Assembly (NCBI GenBank): GCA_963772315.1
Contig: CAVYWJ010000004.1
Location: 3,100,001-3,164,000 of the forward strand
Reading direction: 5' to 3'
Source: Haliangium sp963772315
GTDB taxonomy: Bacteria > Myxococcota_A > Polyangia > Haliangiales > Haliangiaceae
DNA length: 64,000 nucleotides
In this document: piece by piece, positions 43,200 through 53,347 of the stretch
How positions within the stretch are numbered: position 1 is the stretch's first letter
Layout of the letters: the number at the start of each line of letters is the position of its first letter
Notes under the pieces: generated by a model
Told to the model about the DNA's origin: nothing
The model's database searches: none
Seen by the model: only the letters and a program-made list of their open reading frames with translations
Position numbers and translations under genes: made by a program

Positions 43200-43254
43200 G
43201 CGGATGTCGTCGTGATGTTGCGCTGGCGTCGCTGAGCCGAGCGCGAGCGGTGAG

Positions 43255-45141
43255 CTAGCGCAGCGGCGTTCTCGGGGGCGTGGCGCCGGGCACGCTGACA
43301 GACGGATCAGCCGGGGCCACGGGCAGCTCGAGCGTGAACACGGCGCCCCGGCCCGGGCCATCGCTGTGGAACGAGAGCGAGCCGCCGAGCTGCTTGGCCG
43401 CATTGGCGCTGGAGTGCAGGCCGATGCCGCTGCCGTCCTGCTTGGTGGTGAAGCCCAGCCGGAAGAGCTGCGGCTGGTGCTCGGGCGAGACGCCGCTGCC
43501 GTTGTCCTCGACGTGGATGCGCACGCGATCGATACCCCCGGCGACCGGCACGGCCTCGGTGCGGATGCGCAGGCGCTTGTCGGCTCCGCGGCTCCGGCGC
43601 AGGGCGTGACGGGCGTTGCTGACCAGATTGACAATGATCTCGATGACCTTGTGCCGGTTGACGTGAAGGGGCGGCAACTCGGCCAGCTCGCGCTCGACCG
43701 TGATGCCGAGCGTGGCCCAGGCAGGCGACTGCAGCTCGAGCGCCGTGTCCACCAGCGCGTCCACTGTCACTGTCTCGTGGATGCCGAACGAGCGGGCGTG
43801 GCTCTTCTGGGAGTGGATGACACGAGTCAAGTGCTCGACGTTGCCGCGCAGCGAGGCCACCTCGGTGCCGATCTGCTGGTGCTGTTGCTCGAAGTGCCCT
43901 ACCAGGCCGTCGAGCAGCTCCAGCAGGCGCTGGCCCCGGGGGTCATCGCGCAGGAAGGCGTCGAGGTTGCCGGCCTGGGCCTTGAGCATCCCGACCGCCT
44001 TGGACAGCTGTCCGATACGCAGGCCGCGGAGGTGGCGCTCGATCACGGCCGTGGATATGCCGGTGCTGTTGAGCACGTTGCCGGCGTTGTGCAGGACCTC
44101 GCTGGCCACGGTGGCCATGCCGGCCTGGCGCGACACGCGCATGAGCTCCTGGTGCAGGCGATGCATCTCGGCCTCGGCCTGCTTGCGCTCGGTGATGTCG
44201 TGCGAGAATACGGTCACGCCCACGACGCGCTCGCCGAGCAGGATGGGGTGCACGGCGGTCTCCCGGCAGGGCGCGTTCCGGCCCCGGGGCGGGGGCTCCT
44301 CGAACCGCGAGGCGGCGGCGCCGGCGAGCACGGCGTCGAGGTGAGGCTGCCAGCGCGCGAGCTGGTCGCCGGGCAGGAGCTGGCCGAGGGCATCGCCGGC
44401 CCGGGGCGCCGGCTCCTGGTGGACGGACGACATGTTGACAAAGGCGCGGTTCCAGGTGAGCAGACGCAGGTCGGGATCCAGCGAGCAGATGGCGGCCGTG
44501 GTGCTCTCGACCACCGCGTCGAGCTGACGCTCGTTGTGCTCGCTGGTGATGAGCGCGTCCGCGAGCTCGTCCAGCGTGCGCTTCTGCGCGACCTCGTACA
44601 TGTAGCCGAGCAAGGCGACCAGGACCACGCCCGAGCCATACGTGAGCACGCTGGTCCACGCGTTCGTCGGCGCCAGCTCGCCCATGGGCAAGCCGGCTCC
44701 GATCTGGCGCAGGAAGAACGACCAGCCCATCTGCAGGATGGCCAGCCCGGCGAAGATCGATCCGTGGCGCGGGCCGAGCAGGTACAGCGCCAGCAGCGCC
44801 ACCACCGCGGTCCACGACGACAGCGCCAGCTGCAGGCCGTCTGCGGCCGAGCCGGCGATCGTCATGCAGCCGAGCATCCAGGAGAGGAGGAGGACCGAAG
44901 GCAGCGTGGGTGCGCGGCCGCGCCGGTACAGGTAGAGCGCGATGCCTGCGACCAGCGCGGTGCTGAGATCCAGGGCCACGAGCATCCAGTTCCGCCTGTA
45001 GACGCCCTGCGGCGCGAGGACCAGGCCGCACTCGATCACCAGGACCAGGGCCACGGAGGAGCCGACCCGCACGCGCATCCGCTGCGCGAAGGTCAAGGAT
45101 GGGCCAGGTTGCCGAGAGGAGGATTGCGCTGGAGCACGCAT
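43255..45141 (-). CDS. Membrane sensor histidine kinase, tandem paralogue 1 of 6
   Basis: 628 aa, ATG at 45141 (MRAPAQSS). Six or so membrane helices (about 25-185) without a large periplasmic loop, then a PAS domain (about 195-330; ESTTAAICSLDPDLRLLTWN ... GVTVFSHDITERKQAE), an H-box of non-standard type (SEVLHNAGNVLNSTG, phospho-His at about 350), a coiled helical dimerisation segment, and an HATPase domain (about 490-615) with N-box EIIVNLVSNARHAL, G1 HVEDNGSGV and G2 GSGIGLHSSANAAKQLGG. No receiver domain follows. The 'LHNxGNVLNS' H-box differs from the common HisKA motif. The cognate response regulator must lie elsewhere. It is 70 bases downstream of paralogue 2. Confidence 0.92.
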   Translation of the reverse strand: MRAPAQSSSRQPGPSLTFAQRMRVRVGSSVALVLVIECGLVLAPQGVYRRNWMLVALDLSTALVAGIALYLYRRGRAPTLPSVLLLSWMLGCMTIAGSAADGLQLALSSWTAVVALLALYLLGPRHGSIFAGLAILQMGWSFFLRQIGAGLPMGELAPTNAWTSVLTYGSGVVLVALLGYMYEVAQKRTLDELADALITSEHNERQLDAVVESTTAAICSLDPDLRLLTWNRAFVNMSSVHQEPAPRAGDALGQLLPGDQLARWQPHLDAVLAGAAASRFEEPPPRGRNAPCRETAVHPILLGERVVGVTVFSHDITERKQAEAEMHRLHQELMRVSRQAGMATVASEVLHNAGNVLNSTGISTAVIERHLRGLRIGQLSKAVGMLKAQAGNLDAFLRDDPRGQRLLELLDGLVGHFEQQHQQIGTEVASLRGNVEHLTRVIHSQKSHARSFGIHETVTVDALVDTALELQSPAWATLGITVERELAELPPLHVNRHKVIEIIVNLVSNARHALRRSRGADKRLRIRTEAVPVAGGIDRVRIHVEDNGSGVSPEHQPQLFRLGFTTKQDGSGIGLHSSANAAKQLGGSLSFHSDGPGRGAVFTLELPVAPADPSVSVPGATPPRTPLR

Positions 45142-45211
45142 GATGACTCGCGATGTGACGTGGTTGCACAGCCCCGCTCGCCGGGGTGGCGCTGCGTGGG
45201 GAAAGAAGACG

Positions 45212-47098
45212 TCACGCGTCGCTGGCGGGCTGCTCGAGCTGCACGCGTGGCTGGGAGGCGGCGACCGGCAGCTCGAGCGTGAACACGGCGCCGTGGCCCG
45301 GGCCTTCGCTCTGGAACGACAGCGAACCACCGAGCTGCTGGGCGGCGTTGGCGCTGGAGTGGAGACCGATGCCGCTGCCGCCGCTCTTGGTGGTGAAGCC
45401 GAGCCGGAAGAGCTTGTCGCCATGTGTGGGATCGATGCCGATGCCGTTGTCCTCGACGTGGATGCGCACGCGATCCACGTCGCCGGCCACGCCGCCGGCC
45501 ACGCCCACTGCCTCGGTGCGGATGACGACGCGCTTGTCGGCCCGGGTGCTGTCGCGCACCGCGTGGCGGGCGTTGCTGACCAGGTTGACCAGGATCTCGA
45601 TGGCCTTGTGCTTGTCGAGGTGGAGCGGCGGCAGCTCGGCCAGGTGGCGCTCGAGGGTGATGCCCAGCTGGGACCAGGCAGGGGCCTGCAGGTCGAGGGC
45701 GGCGTTGACCAGCTCGTTGACGGGCACGGTCTCGAGCAGCCCGATCGAGCGGGCGTGGCTCTGCTGGGCGTGGATCACGCTGGTGAGGTGGTTGATGCTC
45801 TCCTGCAGCGAGGTCACCTCGGAGCCGAGGTGCTGGTGCTGTTGCTCGAAGTGCGAGACCAGGCCGCGCAGGAGCTCGAACATGCGCTTGCCGCGCGGGT
45901 CGTCGCGCAGGAAGCCATCGAGGTTGCCGGCGTGCTCCTCGAGCATCGCCACGGCCTTGTCCAGGTGTCCGATGCGCAGGCCGTGGAGGTGGCGCTCGAG
46001 CATGGCGACCGACACGCCGGTGCTGTTGAGCACGTTGCCGGCGTTGTGCAGGACCTCGCTGGCCACGGCGGCCATGCCGGCCTGGCGCGAGACGCGCACG
46101 AGCTCGTGGTGCAGGCGGCGCATCTCGGCGTCGGCGCGCTTGCGATCGGTGATGTCGCGCGAGTAGACGGTGACGCCGGCGATGCGGCTGCCCACGGCGA
46201 TGGGATGGACGGTCGTCTCCCAGAAGCTCCCGCCCTGGCCCGCGGGCGGCTCCTCGAAGCTCGCCGGGGTCGCGCTCGCGAGCACGCGGTCGATGTGAGG
46301 CTGCCAGCGCGCGCTCCGCTCCTGGGACAGGATCTCATCGAGCGCATCGCCGCGCTGTGCTGCCAGGGTGTCTGCCCTGCCGGCCATGTCCGCGAACACG
46401 CGATTGCACGCGAGCAGGCGCAGGTTGCTATCCAGCGAGCAGATGGCGGCGGTGGTGCTCTCGAACATGGCATCGAGCTGGCGCTCGTTCTGCTCGCTGC
46501 TGATCAGCGCATCGGCGAGCTCGCCGAGCGTGCGCTTCTGCGCCAGCTCGTAGAGGTAGCCGAGCACGCCGATCATGGTGATGGCGACGGCGCAGCTGAA
46601 GACGGAGGCCGCCGAGCCCGGGACGGAGACGTGGCTCACAGGCAAGGTCATGCCGGTGCGGTCGAGAAAGAACGCCCAGCCGATCTGCAGGACGGCCGTG
46701 GCCGCGAAGAGCGCGCCGTAGCGCGGCCCGAGCAGATACAGGGACAGGAGCGCCAGCACGCCGGTCCAGGGCGAGATGGCGCCCAGCAGGCCGCCCTTCA
46801 GGGAGCTCGCGAACACGATGGCGATGAGGATCCAGCCGAGGATCAGCCCGGAAGGCAGGGTGGCGCGATCGCGCCGGTAGAGATACAGCGCGACGCTGGC
46901 CAGGAGCACGGACACTACCCCGGTCCCCAGCGTGACCCAGTCTCCGGCCAGCAGCGACGCCGGCCAGAGAAAGACCACATTGACGACCAGCATGGTGATG
47001 GCCACGGACATGCCGACGCGTATCCGCATCCGCTGGGGGAAGGAGACAGGCGGCTGGACTGCGGGTAACTGCGCGGATTCCTGCGCGGGAGCGGCCAT
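45212..47098 (-). CDS. Membrane sensor histidine kinase, tandem paralogue 2 of 6
   Basis: 628 aa from the ATG at 47098 (MAAPAQES), preferred over 47119 because GAGG lies seven bases before it and paralogue 4 has the same CGAGGC-N-ATGGCCGCTCC context. Exactly the length of paralogue 1. Multi-helix sensor, PAS (ESTTAAICSLDSNLRLLACN; GVTVYSRDITDRKRAD), H-box SEVLHNAGNVLNSTGVS, N-box EILVNLVSNARHAV, G1 VEDNGIGIDP, G2 GSGIGLHSSANAAQQLGG. A 262-base gap separates it from paralogue 3, with an AT-rich stretch (TAATATCATAT on the minus strand near 47176-47186) that could hold its own promoter. Confidence 0.93.
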   Translation of the reverse strand: MAAPAQESAQLPAVQPPVSFPQRMRIRVGMSVAITMLVVNVVFLWPASLLAGDWVTLGTGVVSVLLASVALYLYRRDRATLPSGLILGWILIAIVFASSLKGGLLGAISPWTGVLALLSLYLLGPRYGALFAATAVLQIGWAFFLDRTGMTLPVSHVSVPGSAASVFSCAVAITMIGVLGYLYELAQKRTLGELADALISSEQNERQLDAMFESTTAAICSLDSNLRLLACNRVFADMAGRADTLAAQRGDALDEILSQERSARWQPHIDRVLASATPASFEEPPAGQGGSFWETTVHPIAVGSRIAGVTVYSRDITDRKRADAEMRRLHHELVRVSRQAGMAAVASEVLHNAGNVLNSTGVSVAMLERHLHGLRIGHLDKAVAMLEEHAGNLDGFLRDDPRGKRMFELLRGLVSHFEQQHQHLGSEVTSLQESINHLTSVIHAQQSHARSIGLLETVPVNELVNAALDLQAPAWSQLGITLERHLAELPPLHLDKHKAIEILVNLVSNARHAVRDSTRADKRVVIRTEAVGVAGGVAGDVDRVRIHVEDNGIGIDPTHGDKLFRLGFTTKSGGSGIGLHSSANAAQQLGGSLSFQSEGPGHGAVFTLELPVAASQPRVQLEQPASDA

Positions 47099-47360
47099 GA
47101 GAGTGCCTCGTGTTGACATGATGGGCTCGCCGAGCGCGCCGGGGCCCCGGCGCGAGGATCCCGAGTATCCGGGATGCGATATGATATTACCAGTCTTCTA
47201 TGGGTAGTCTGGCGCTGATGTGGAATCGTGCGCCACGAGCCGGGCGAGAACCGCCGCGAGAGCGCTGGCCCGAGCCTGCCGGCGTCTGCCGGAGCCTGCC
47301 GAAGTCTGATGAGCAACCTCGGCCGAGTCGGGGCTCGCCGGTTCAGGCTGCCGAGCGCTG
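47099..47360. other. Intergenic region between histidine kinase paralogues 2 and 3
   Basis: About 260 bases, no gene seen. It contains the AT-rich TAATATCATAT stretch on the minus strand, the best promoter candidate inside the histidine kinase array. Confidence 0.4.
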
Positions 47361-49276
47361 CTATGCGGGCTCGTCCGGCGGCCGTGGTGCCGGCGTGCAG
47401 GGGAGCTCGAGCGTGAACACGGCGCCGCGGCCCGGGCCCTCGCTGTGGAACGACATCGACCCGCCCAGCTGCTGGGCCGCGTTGGCGCTGGAGTGGAGGC
47501 CGATGCCGCTACCGTTCCGCTTGGTGGTGAAGCCCAGCCGGAAGAGCTTCGCCCCGGTGCGCCGCATCGACGCCGACGCCGTTGTCCTCGATGTGGATGC
47601 GCACGCGTTCCCGGTCTCCGGCCCGGTCTCCGGGCTCGGCGCGGAGGGACAAGCGCTTGAGGGGACGGCCCTGTCGCGCAGCGCATCCCGCGCGTTGCCG
47701 ACCAGATTGACCAGGATCTCGATGGCCCTGTGCTTGTCGATGTGGAGCGGCGGCAGCGGTGGGATCTGGCGCTCGACCACGATGCCGAGCTCGGCCCAGG
47801 ACAGCCCCTGCAGCTCGAGCGCCTCGTCGACCAGCGCTTCCACGGACACCAGCTCGAGCACGCCGAGCGAGCGCGCGTGGCTCTGCTGGGCGTGGATGAC
47901 GCGAGTCAAATGATCGATGCTGCCCTGGAGCGAGGTCACCTCTGAGCGGAGCTGCTGCTGCTCGAAGTGTGCGACCAGGCCGCGCAGGAGCTCGAACAGC
48001 GGCTTGCCGCGCGGGTCGTCGCGCACGAAGGCGTCGAGGTTGCCCGCGTGCTCGTCGAGCATGGCCACGGCCCGCGCCAGGTGATCGATGCGCAGGCCGT
48101 GGAGATGGCGCAGGAGCATGGACACCGATACGCCGGTGCTGTTGAGCACGTTGCCGGCGTTGTGCAGGACCTCGCTGGCCACGGCGGCCATGCCGGCCTC
48201 GCGCGAGACCCGCATCAGGTCCTGATGCAAGCGGCGCATCTCGACCTCGGCGCGCTTGCGCTCGGTGATGTCGCGCGAGAACACGGTCACGCCGGCGATG
48301 CGATCGCCGCCGACCATCGGTTGTATGGTGGTCTCGCGGTAAGGCGCATCCTGGCCCGGGGGCGGCGGCTCCTCGAACGTGACCGGCCCGGCGTCGGCGA
48401 CCACTCGTCCGCTGTCGGCGAGCGTGCAGGCGGCGCGGAGCAGGCGGTCGATGTGAGGCTGCCAGAGCGCGCGCTGCGCCGCGGGCAAGAGCGCGGCCAG
48501 GGCATCGCCGGGCTGCGGGCCCGGCTTCGTCCGCGCGGTCACCATCCGGGCAAAGGCGCGGTTGCAGGTCAGCAGGCGCTGGTCGCGGTCGATCGCGCAG
48601 ATGGCGGCCGTGGTGCTCTCGATCACCGCATCGAGCTGGTGCTCGTTCTGCTCGGTGAGCACGAGGGTATCTTCGAGCGCGGTCATGGTGCGCCGCTGCG
48701 CTGTCTCGTACACGTAGCCGAGCAGCGCGATGAGGCCCATGGCCAGCACCGCGTGGACCAGACCCACCCCCGAATCCCAGGGCGCCAGGAACGACAGCGG
48801 CAGCGTGGCCTGGTTGTGGTGCAGGAAATACGACAGCACGGCCTGGGCCACGGCCAGGCCGGTGAAGACGAGGCCATGGCGCGGGCCGAGCATGTACAGC
48901 GCGAACAGGGCCAGGAGCGGCGGCCACGGCGACAGGGCAAGCACCAGCCCGCGCTCGGTGCTGACCATGAAGAAGACGAACGCGACCAGCCGAGGAGCGC
49001 CATGGCAGGCAGGCGCCCCGGATGCGGGCGCCGGAACAGGTGTGCCACGAGCAAGGCCAGCGCCAGGCTGCTCAGGTTGATGATCACCGCGAACCAGCGC
49101 CCCCGTGCGATGTCGTACGGCAACGTGATCAGCGCGGCCGCGGCGATCCACAGCGACAGGCCCATGCCGACGCGCGCCCGCGAGCGCTGGGCGCTGGCCC
49201 AGGCCTGGTCTCGCGCCTTGGCCATCTGGACCTTGACGCTCGCGGAGTGCTCGGACGTCCGCTCGACCCTCGTCAT
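47361..49276 (-). pseudogene. Membrane sensor histidine kinase, tandem paralogue 3 of 6, three frameshifts
   Basis: The true start is the ATG at 49276 (MTRVERTSEHSAS), overlapping the stop of paralogue 4 by four bases. The N-terminal helices run in one frame to MALLG, then one base is missing (about 48993) and the frame continues at LVAFVFFMVS. PAS and H-box (SEVLHNAGNVLNSTG) are intact. In the ATPase domain the frame slips after NARDALRDRAV: the correct stretch LKRLSLRAEPGDRAG ... VRIHIEDNGVGVDA is in another frame and the original resumes at AKLFRLGFTTK, so a C is missing from a CCCC run (about 47665) and a G is surplus in a GGGG run (about 47560). If real, the loss of the G1 box would kill kinase activity. 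The homopolymer sites make base-call error likely. Confidence 0.8.
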
Positions 49277-51246
49277 GATCCCGCCGCTGTTCCCGGGCTG
49301 TCCGGTGCTGCCGCCTCGCTCGCGGGCTCCCCTGGCATCACAGGCGCGATGGGCAGCTCGAGCGTGAATACCGCGCCCTGGCCGGGACCCTCGCTGTGAA
49401 ACGAGAGCGAGCCGCCGAGCTGCTGCGCGGCAATGGCGCTGGCGTGGAGCCCGATGCCGCTGCCCTCCCGCTTGGTGGTGAAGCCCAGGCGGAAGAGCTT
49501 GGCGCGGTGCGCGGGGTCGATGCCCACGCCGTTGTCCTCGACGTGGATGCGCACGCGATCCACGCCGGCCACGTCGGCCACGTCGCCGGCGACGCTGCCG
49601 GCCACGCCCGCAGCCTCGGTGCGGATGCGGATGCGCTTGTCGGCGCTGCCGCTGTCGCGCAGCGACTGGCGCGCATTGCTGATCAGATTGACCAGGATCT
49701 CGATGGCCTTGTGATTGTCGATGCGGAGCCGAGGCAGCTCGGCGAGCTGGCGCTCGACCGCGATGCCGAGCTGAGACCCGGATGCCGCCTGCAGATCCAG
49801 GGCGGCATCGATCAGGGCATCCACGGTCACTACCTCCAGCACGCCGAGCGAGCGCGCGTGACTCTGCTGGGCCTGGATGATGCGGCTGAGGTGATCGATG
49901 CTGCCGTGCAGCGCGGTCACCTCGGTGGCGACTTGCTGCCGCTGCTGCTCGAAGTGCCCGACCAGGCCGCGCAGGAGCTCGAACAGCCGCTTGCCGCGCG
50001 GGTCGTCGCGCACGAAGGCGTCGAGGTTGTCGGCGTGCTCGTCGAGCATGGTCACGGCCCGGGCCAGGTGTCCGACGCGCAGGTTCTTGACGTGCCGCTC
50101 GAGCATGGCGACTGACACGCCGGTGCTGTTGAGCACGTTGCCGGCGTTGTGCAGGACCTCGCTGGCCACGGCGGCCATGCCGGCCTCGCGCGAGACCCGC
50201 ACGAGATCCTGCTGCAGGCGCTGCATCTCGGCCTCGGCGTGCCTGCGCTCGGTGATGTCGCGCGAGAACACGGTCACGCCGGCGATGCGATCGCCGCCGG
50301 CTATGGCGTGCATGGTGGTCTCGCGGTACGGCGCCTCCTGGCCCGCGGGCGGCGGCTCCTCGAACGTGATCGGCCCGGCATCGGCGCGCATGCGCCCGCT
50401 CTCGTCGAGCGTGCAGCGGGCGCCGAGCAGGCGGTCGAGCTGCAGCCGCCAGCGCGCGTGCTGCTCGCCGGGCAGGATGCGCTCGAGCGGCTCCCCGCGC
50501 AGGGCCGGCAACCCGCCCGGGCTGCTGGCCATGTCCGCGAAGGCGTGATTGCACGTGATGAGGCGCAGGTCGCGATCCAGAGAGCAGATCGCCGCCGAGG
50601 TGCTCTCGAACAGCGAGTCGAGCTGGCGCTGGTTCTGCTCGCTGGCGCCGAGCGCGTCCGCGAGCTCGCCGAGCGCGCGCGTCTGCGCGTCCTCGTAGAG
50701 ATAGCCGAGCGCTGCGATCAATATGATGCCGACCGCGCTGCCGGAGATGGCCATCCACGAGTCCTGAGGCGAGATGACCGCCTGCAGCAGGCTCACACCA
50801 CGGCGGTGCAGGCCATACGACAGCCCGATCTGCAGGACCGCCAGGACCGCGAAGATGGAGCCATACCGGGGGCCGAGCAGGTACAGCGAGAGCAGCGCCA
50901 GGAAGCCGGCCCAGGGCGACGTGCTCACGTAGAGCCCGTCCTCGTCCGCGCCCGTGACCACGAACACGACGAAGAAGAAGCAGAGGAAGATGGTCGCCGG
51001 CAGCGTCGGCGAACGATCACGCCGGAACAGATAGACGACGCCACCGAATACCACGATGGCAAAGAGCTCGATGGACACCGCCATCCACCGGCGGTCGAGA
51101 AACGCCGCCGGCACCATGAACAGCAGCATGCCGAGCATGAGCGTCATGACGATCGACGCGCCGACGCGGGCCCGCATCCGCTGGGTGAACGTGCCGAGCG
51201 CTCGTTCCTCGAGAGACGATCCGGATGTCCGTGCTGGAGCGGCCAT
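49273..51246 (-). CDS. Membrane sensor histidine kinase, tandem paralogue 4 of 6
   Basis: 657 aa from the ATG at 51246 (MAAPARTS), with GCGAGGC upstream exactly as in paralogue 2; the frame is open to 51705 but that is a shadow. Multi-helix sensor (TLMLGMLLFMVPAAFL, LYVSTSPWAGFLALLSLYLL), PAS (ESTSAAICSLDRDLRLITCN; GVTVFSRDITERRHAE), H-box SEVLHNAGNVLNSTGVS, N-box EILVNLISNARQSL, G1 VEDNGVGIDP, G2 GSGIGLHASAIAAQQLGG. Relative to paralogues 1 and 2 it has extra residues before the G1 box, a Val-Ala-Gly-rich stretch (AGVAGSVAGDVADVAGVD). Its stop overlaps the start of paralogue 3, so the two are one transcription unit. Confidence 0.93.
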   Translation of the reverse strand: MAAPARTSGSSLEERALGTFTQRMRARVGASIVMTLMLGMLLFMVPAAFLDRRWMAVSIELFAIVVFGGVVYLFRRDRSPTLPATIFLCFFFVVFVVTGADEDGLYVSTSPWAGFLALLSLYLLGPRYGSIFAVLAVLQIGLSYGLHRRGVSLLQAVISPQDSWMAISGSAVGIILIAALGYLYEDAQTRALGELADALGASEQNQRQLDSLFESTSAAICSLDRDLRLITCNHAFADMASSPGGLPALRGEPLERILPGEQHARWRLQLDRLLGARCTLDESGRMRADAGPITFEEPPPAGQEAPYRETTMHAIAGGDRIAGVTVFSRDITERRHAEAEMQRLQQDLVRVSREAGMAAVASEVLHNAGNVLNSTGVSVAMLERHVKNLRVGHLARAVTMLDEHADNLDAFVRDDPRGKRLFELLRGLVGHFEQQRQQVATEVTALHGSIDHLSRIIQAQQSHARSLGVLEVVTVDALIDAALDLQAASGSQLGIAVERQLAELPRLRIDNHKAIEILVNLISNARQSLRDSGSADKRIRIRTEAAGVAGSVAGDVADVAGVDRVRIHVEDNGVGIDPAHRAKLFRLGFTTKREGSGIGLHASAIAAQQLGGSLSFHSEGPGQGAVFTLELPIAPVMPGEPASEAAAPDSPGTAAGS

Positions 51247-51367
51247 GGTGATGCCTCGCGGTGCGCCGGCAGCCGTTGGTCGAGTCATTGGCGCTCGCCC
51301 CAGTATCGGTGATCGGATGTGCTCTTGATACAGAGATGTGCGCCCGTCCCAGCCAGAGCCAGCCCGG

Positions 51368-53245
51368 CTAGTCGGCGCCGTCGCGGGTGTCCTGCGCGTG
51401 CTGCCCGTCCGTCTGTACGGCAGGCGCGATCGGCAGATCGAGCGTGAACACCGCGCCTTGGCCCGGGCCATCGCTGCGGAACGACAGCGAGCCGCCGAGC
51501 TGCCGTGCGGCCATGGCGCTGGCGTGCAGGCCGATGCCATTGCCGTCGTGCTTGGTGGTGAAGCCCAGGCGAAACAGCTCGTCGTGCTGCGCGGGATCGA
51601 TGCCGATGCCGTTGTCCTCGACGTTGACACGCACGCGGTCCGGGCCGGCGGTCTCGGTGCGGATGCAGAGGCGCTTGTCGACACGGCCACTGTCGCGCAG
51701 TGCATCGCGGGCGTTGCTGATCAGATTGACCAGGATCTCGATCACCCTGTGCTTGTCGGTGCGGAGCGGCGGCAGGTCGGCGAGCCGGCGCTCCACGCTG
51801 ACTTCGATCTGCTCCCACGACGGCACCTGCAGACCCAGCGCTGCATCGACCAGGGCCGCGATGCTCACGACCTCGTGGGCGCCGCGCGCGCGCGCGTGGC
51901 TTCGCTGGGCATCGATGACATGGGTGAGGTGCTCGACGCTCTCCTGCAGCGCCGACAGCTCGGTGGCGAGCTGGCGCTTCTGCTGCTCGAAGTCATCGGC
52001 CAGGCCGCGCAGGAATACGAGCAGGTGCTGGCCCTTGGCGTCATGGCTCAGGAACGAATCGAGATCGCCGCGCCGGGCCTCGAGCAGCGCCACGCTGGCG
52101 ACCAGGTGCTTGCTGCGCAGCCGCCGCACGTAGCGCCTGAGCATGCTGACCGACACCCCGGTGCTGTTGAGCACGTTGCCGGCGTTGTGCAGCACCTCGC
52201 CGGCAACGGTGGCCATGCCGGCCTGGCGCGAGACGCGCACCACCGCCTGGTGCAGCTGGCGCATCTCGGCCTCGGCGCGCTTGCGCTCGGTGATGTCGTG
52301 CGAGAACGCCGTGACCCCGACGACCTCGCCGCCCGCAATCATCGAATGACCGGCGAGGATGGGCTGTATCGTCGTCTCCCGATGTGGCGCATCCTGGCCC
52401 GCGGGCGGCGGCTCCTCGAACGTGATGGGGCCGTCACCGGCCAGCACGCGCGAGATGGCGACCTGCCAGCGCGCCCACTGCGCCGGCGCGAGGATGTGCG
52501 CGAGCGCGGTGCCGGCGCCGGGCCCGGCCACGCCGGCCAGAGCGGCGAACGCGCGATTGCAGAGCACCAGGCGACGCTCGCGATCGATCGAGCAGATCGC
52601 GGCCGAGGTGCTCTCGAACAGCACCTCGCGCTGGCGCTCGCCGTGCTCGCTGGTGACCAGCGCCTCCTCCAGCTCGCCGAGCGTGTGCTGCTGCGCGCTC
52701 TCGAAACGCAGGCCGAGCAGCCCGATGAGGCCGGTCGCCAGGGCCATGAACAGCACGCGCGGCGTGGTGTCCCAGGCGGCCAGGAAGGACAGCCGCGGCC
52801 CGGCGGCGGTCCGGTGCACGACGAACGACAGGAGCACCATGCCCAGGGCCACACCGAGGAAGATCGCGCCCCGGCGCGGACCGAGCATGAACAGCGCGAA
52901 CAGCACCAGCAGCGCCATCCACGGCGACATGGCCACGGCCAGGCCGTCCTTGCTGCACACCGCGACCAGCAGCAGCGTGAACATCCAGGTCAGCAGCACC
53001 GTGACCGGACGCCGCACCGAGCCCGTGCGCCAGATCTGCAGCCCGCTGCCGCCGGCCACGGCCGCGGTCGAGACCTCGAGGAGCATCAACCACCAGCGCT
53101 GCTGCAGCGCGGCCAGGGTCGCCATGAGCAGCACGCAGAGCACGAGCAGGAAGGTCACCCCCAGGCCCACGCGGGCCCGTTGCGCGAGCGGCAACCGCCG
53201 GGGCCCGGCGGCAGGGCGAGCATGCCTCTGCGCGGGAGCAACCAT
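51368..53245 (-). CDS. Membrane sensor histidine kinase, tandem paralogue 5 of 6
   Basis: 625 aa from the ATG at 53245 (MVAPAQRHA), chosen because the other paralogues begin M-A/V/R-A-P-A; the frame is open to 53284. Multi-helix sensor, PAS (ESTSAAICSIDRERRLVLCN; GVTAFSHDITERKRAE), H-box GEVLHNAGNVLNSTGVS, N-box EILVNLISNARDAL, G1 VEDNGIGIDP, G2 GNGIGLHASAMAARQLGG. The PAS region is shorter than in paralogues 3 and 4 and contains an extra short insertion (ILAGHSMIAGGEVVGV). No periplasmic domain of note, so the signal is probably membrane-borne or cytoplasmic. Confidence 0.93.
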   Translation of the reverse strand: MVAPAQRHARPAAGPRRLPLAQRARVGLGVTFLLVLCVLLMATLAALQQRWWLMLLEVSTAAVAGGSGLQIWRTGSVRRPVTVLLTWMFTLLLVAVCSKDGLAVAMSPWMALLVLFALFMLGPRRGAIFLGVALGMVLLSFVVHRTAAGPRLSFLAAWDTTPRVLFMALATGLIGLLGLRFESAQQHTLGELEEALVTSEHGERQREVLFESTSAAICSIDRERRLVLCNRAFAALAGVAGPGAGTALAHILAPAQWARWQVAISRVLAGDGPITFEEPPPAGQDAPHRETTIQPILAGHSMIAGGEVVGVTAFSHDITERKRAEAEMRQLHQAVVRVSRQAGMATVAGEVLHNAGNVLNSTGVSVSMLRRYVRRLRSKHLVASVALLEARRGDLDSFLSHDAKGQHLLVFLRGLADDFEQQKRQLATELSALQESVEHLTHVIDAQRSHARARGAHEVVSIAALVDAALGLQVPSWEQIEVSVERRLADLPPLRTDKHRVIEILVNLISNARDALRDSGRVDKRLCIRTETAGPDRVRVNVEDNGIGIDPAQHDELFRLGFTTKHDGNGIGLHASAMAARQLGGSLSFRSDGPGQGAVFTLDLPIAPAVQTDGQHAQDTRDGAD

Positions 53246-53347
53246 GTCGTTCTCGACGAGTCGTGCCGCGCGCACGCGCAGCACACTTGATAAGGCACTA
53301 TCCGCGATCCTCCCCGGGCACGGCCAGCGCTATTCACCCCGCCGTGC

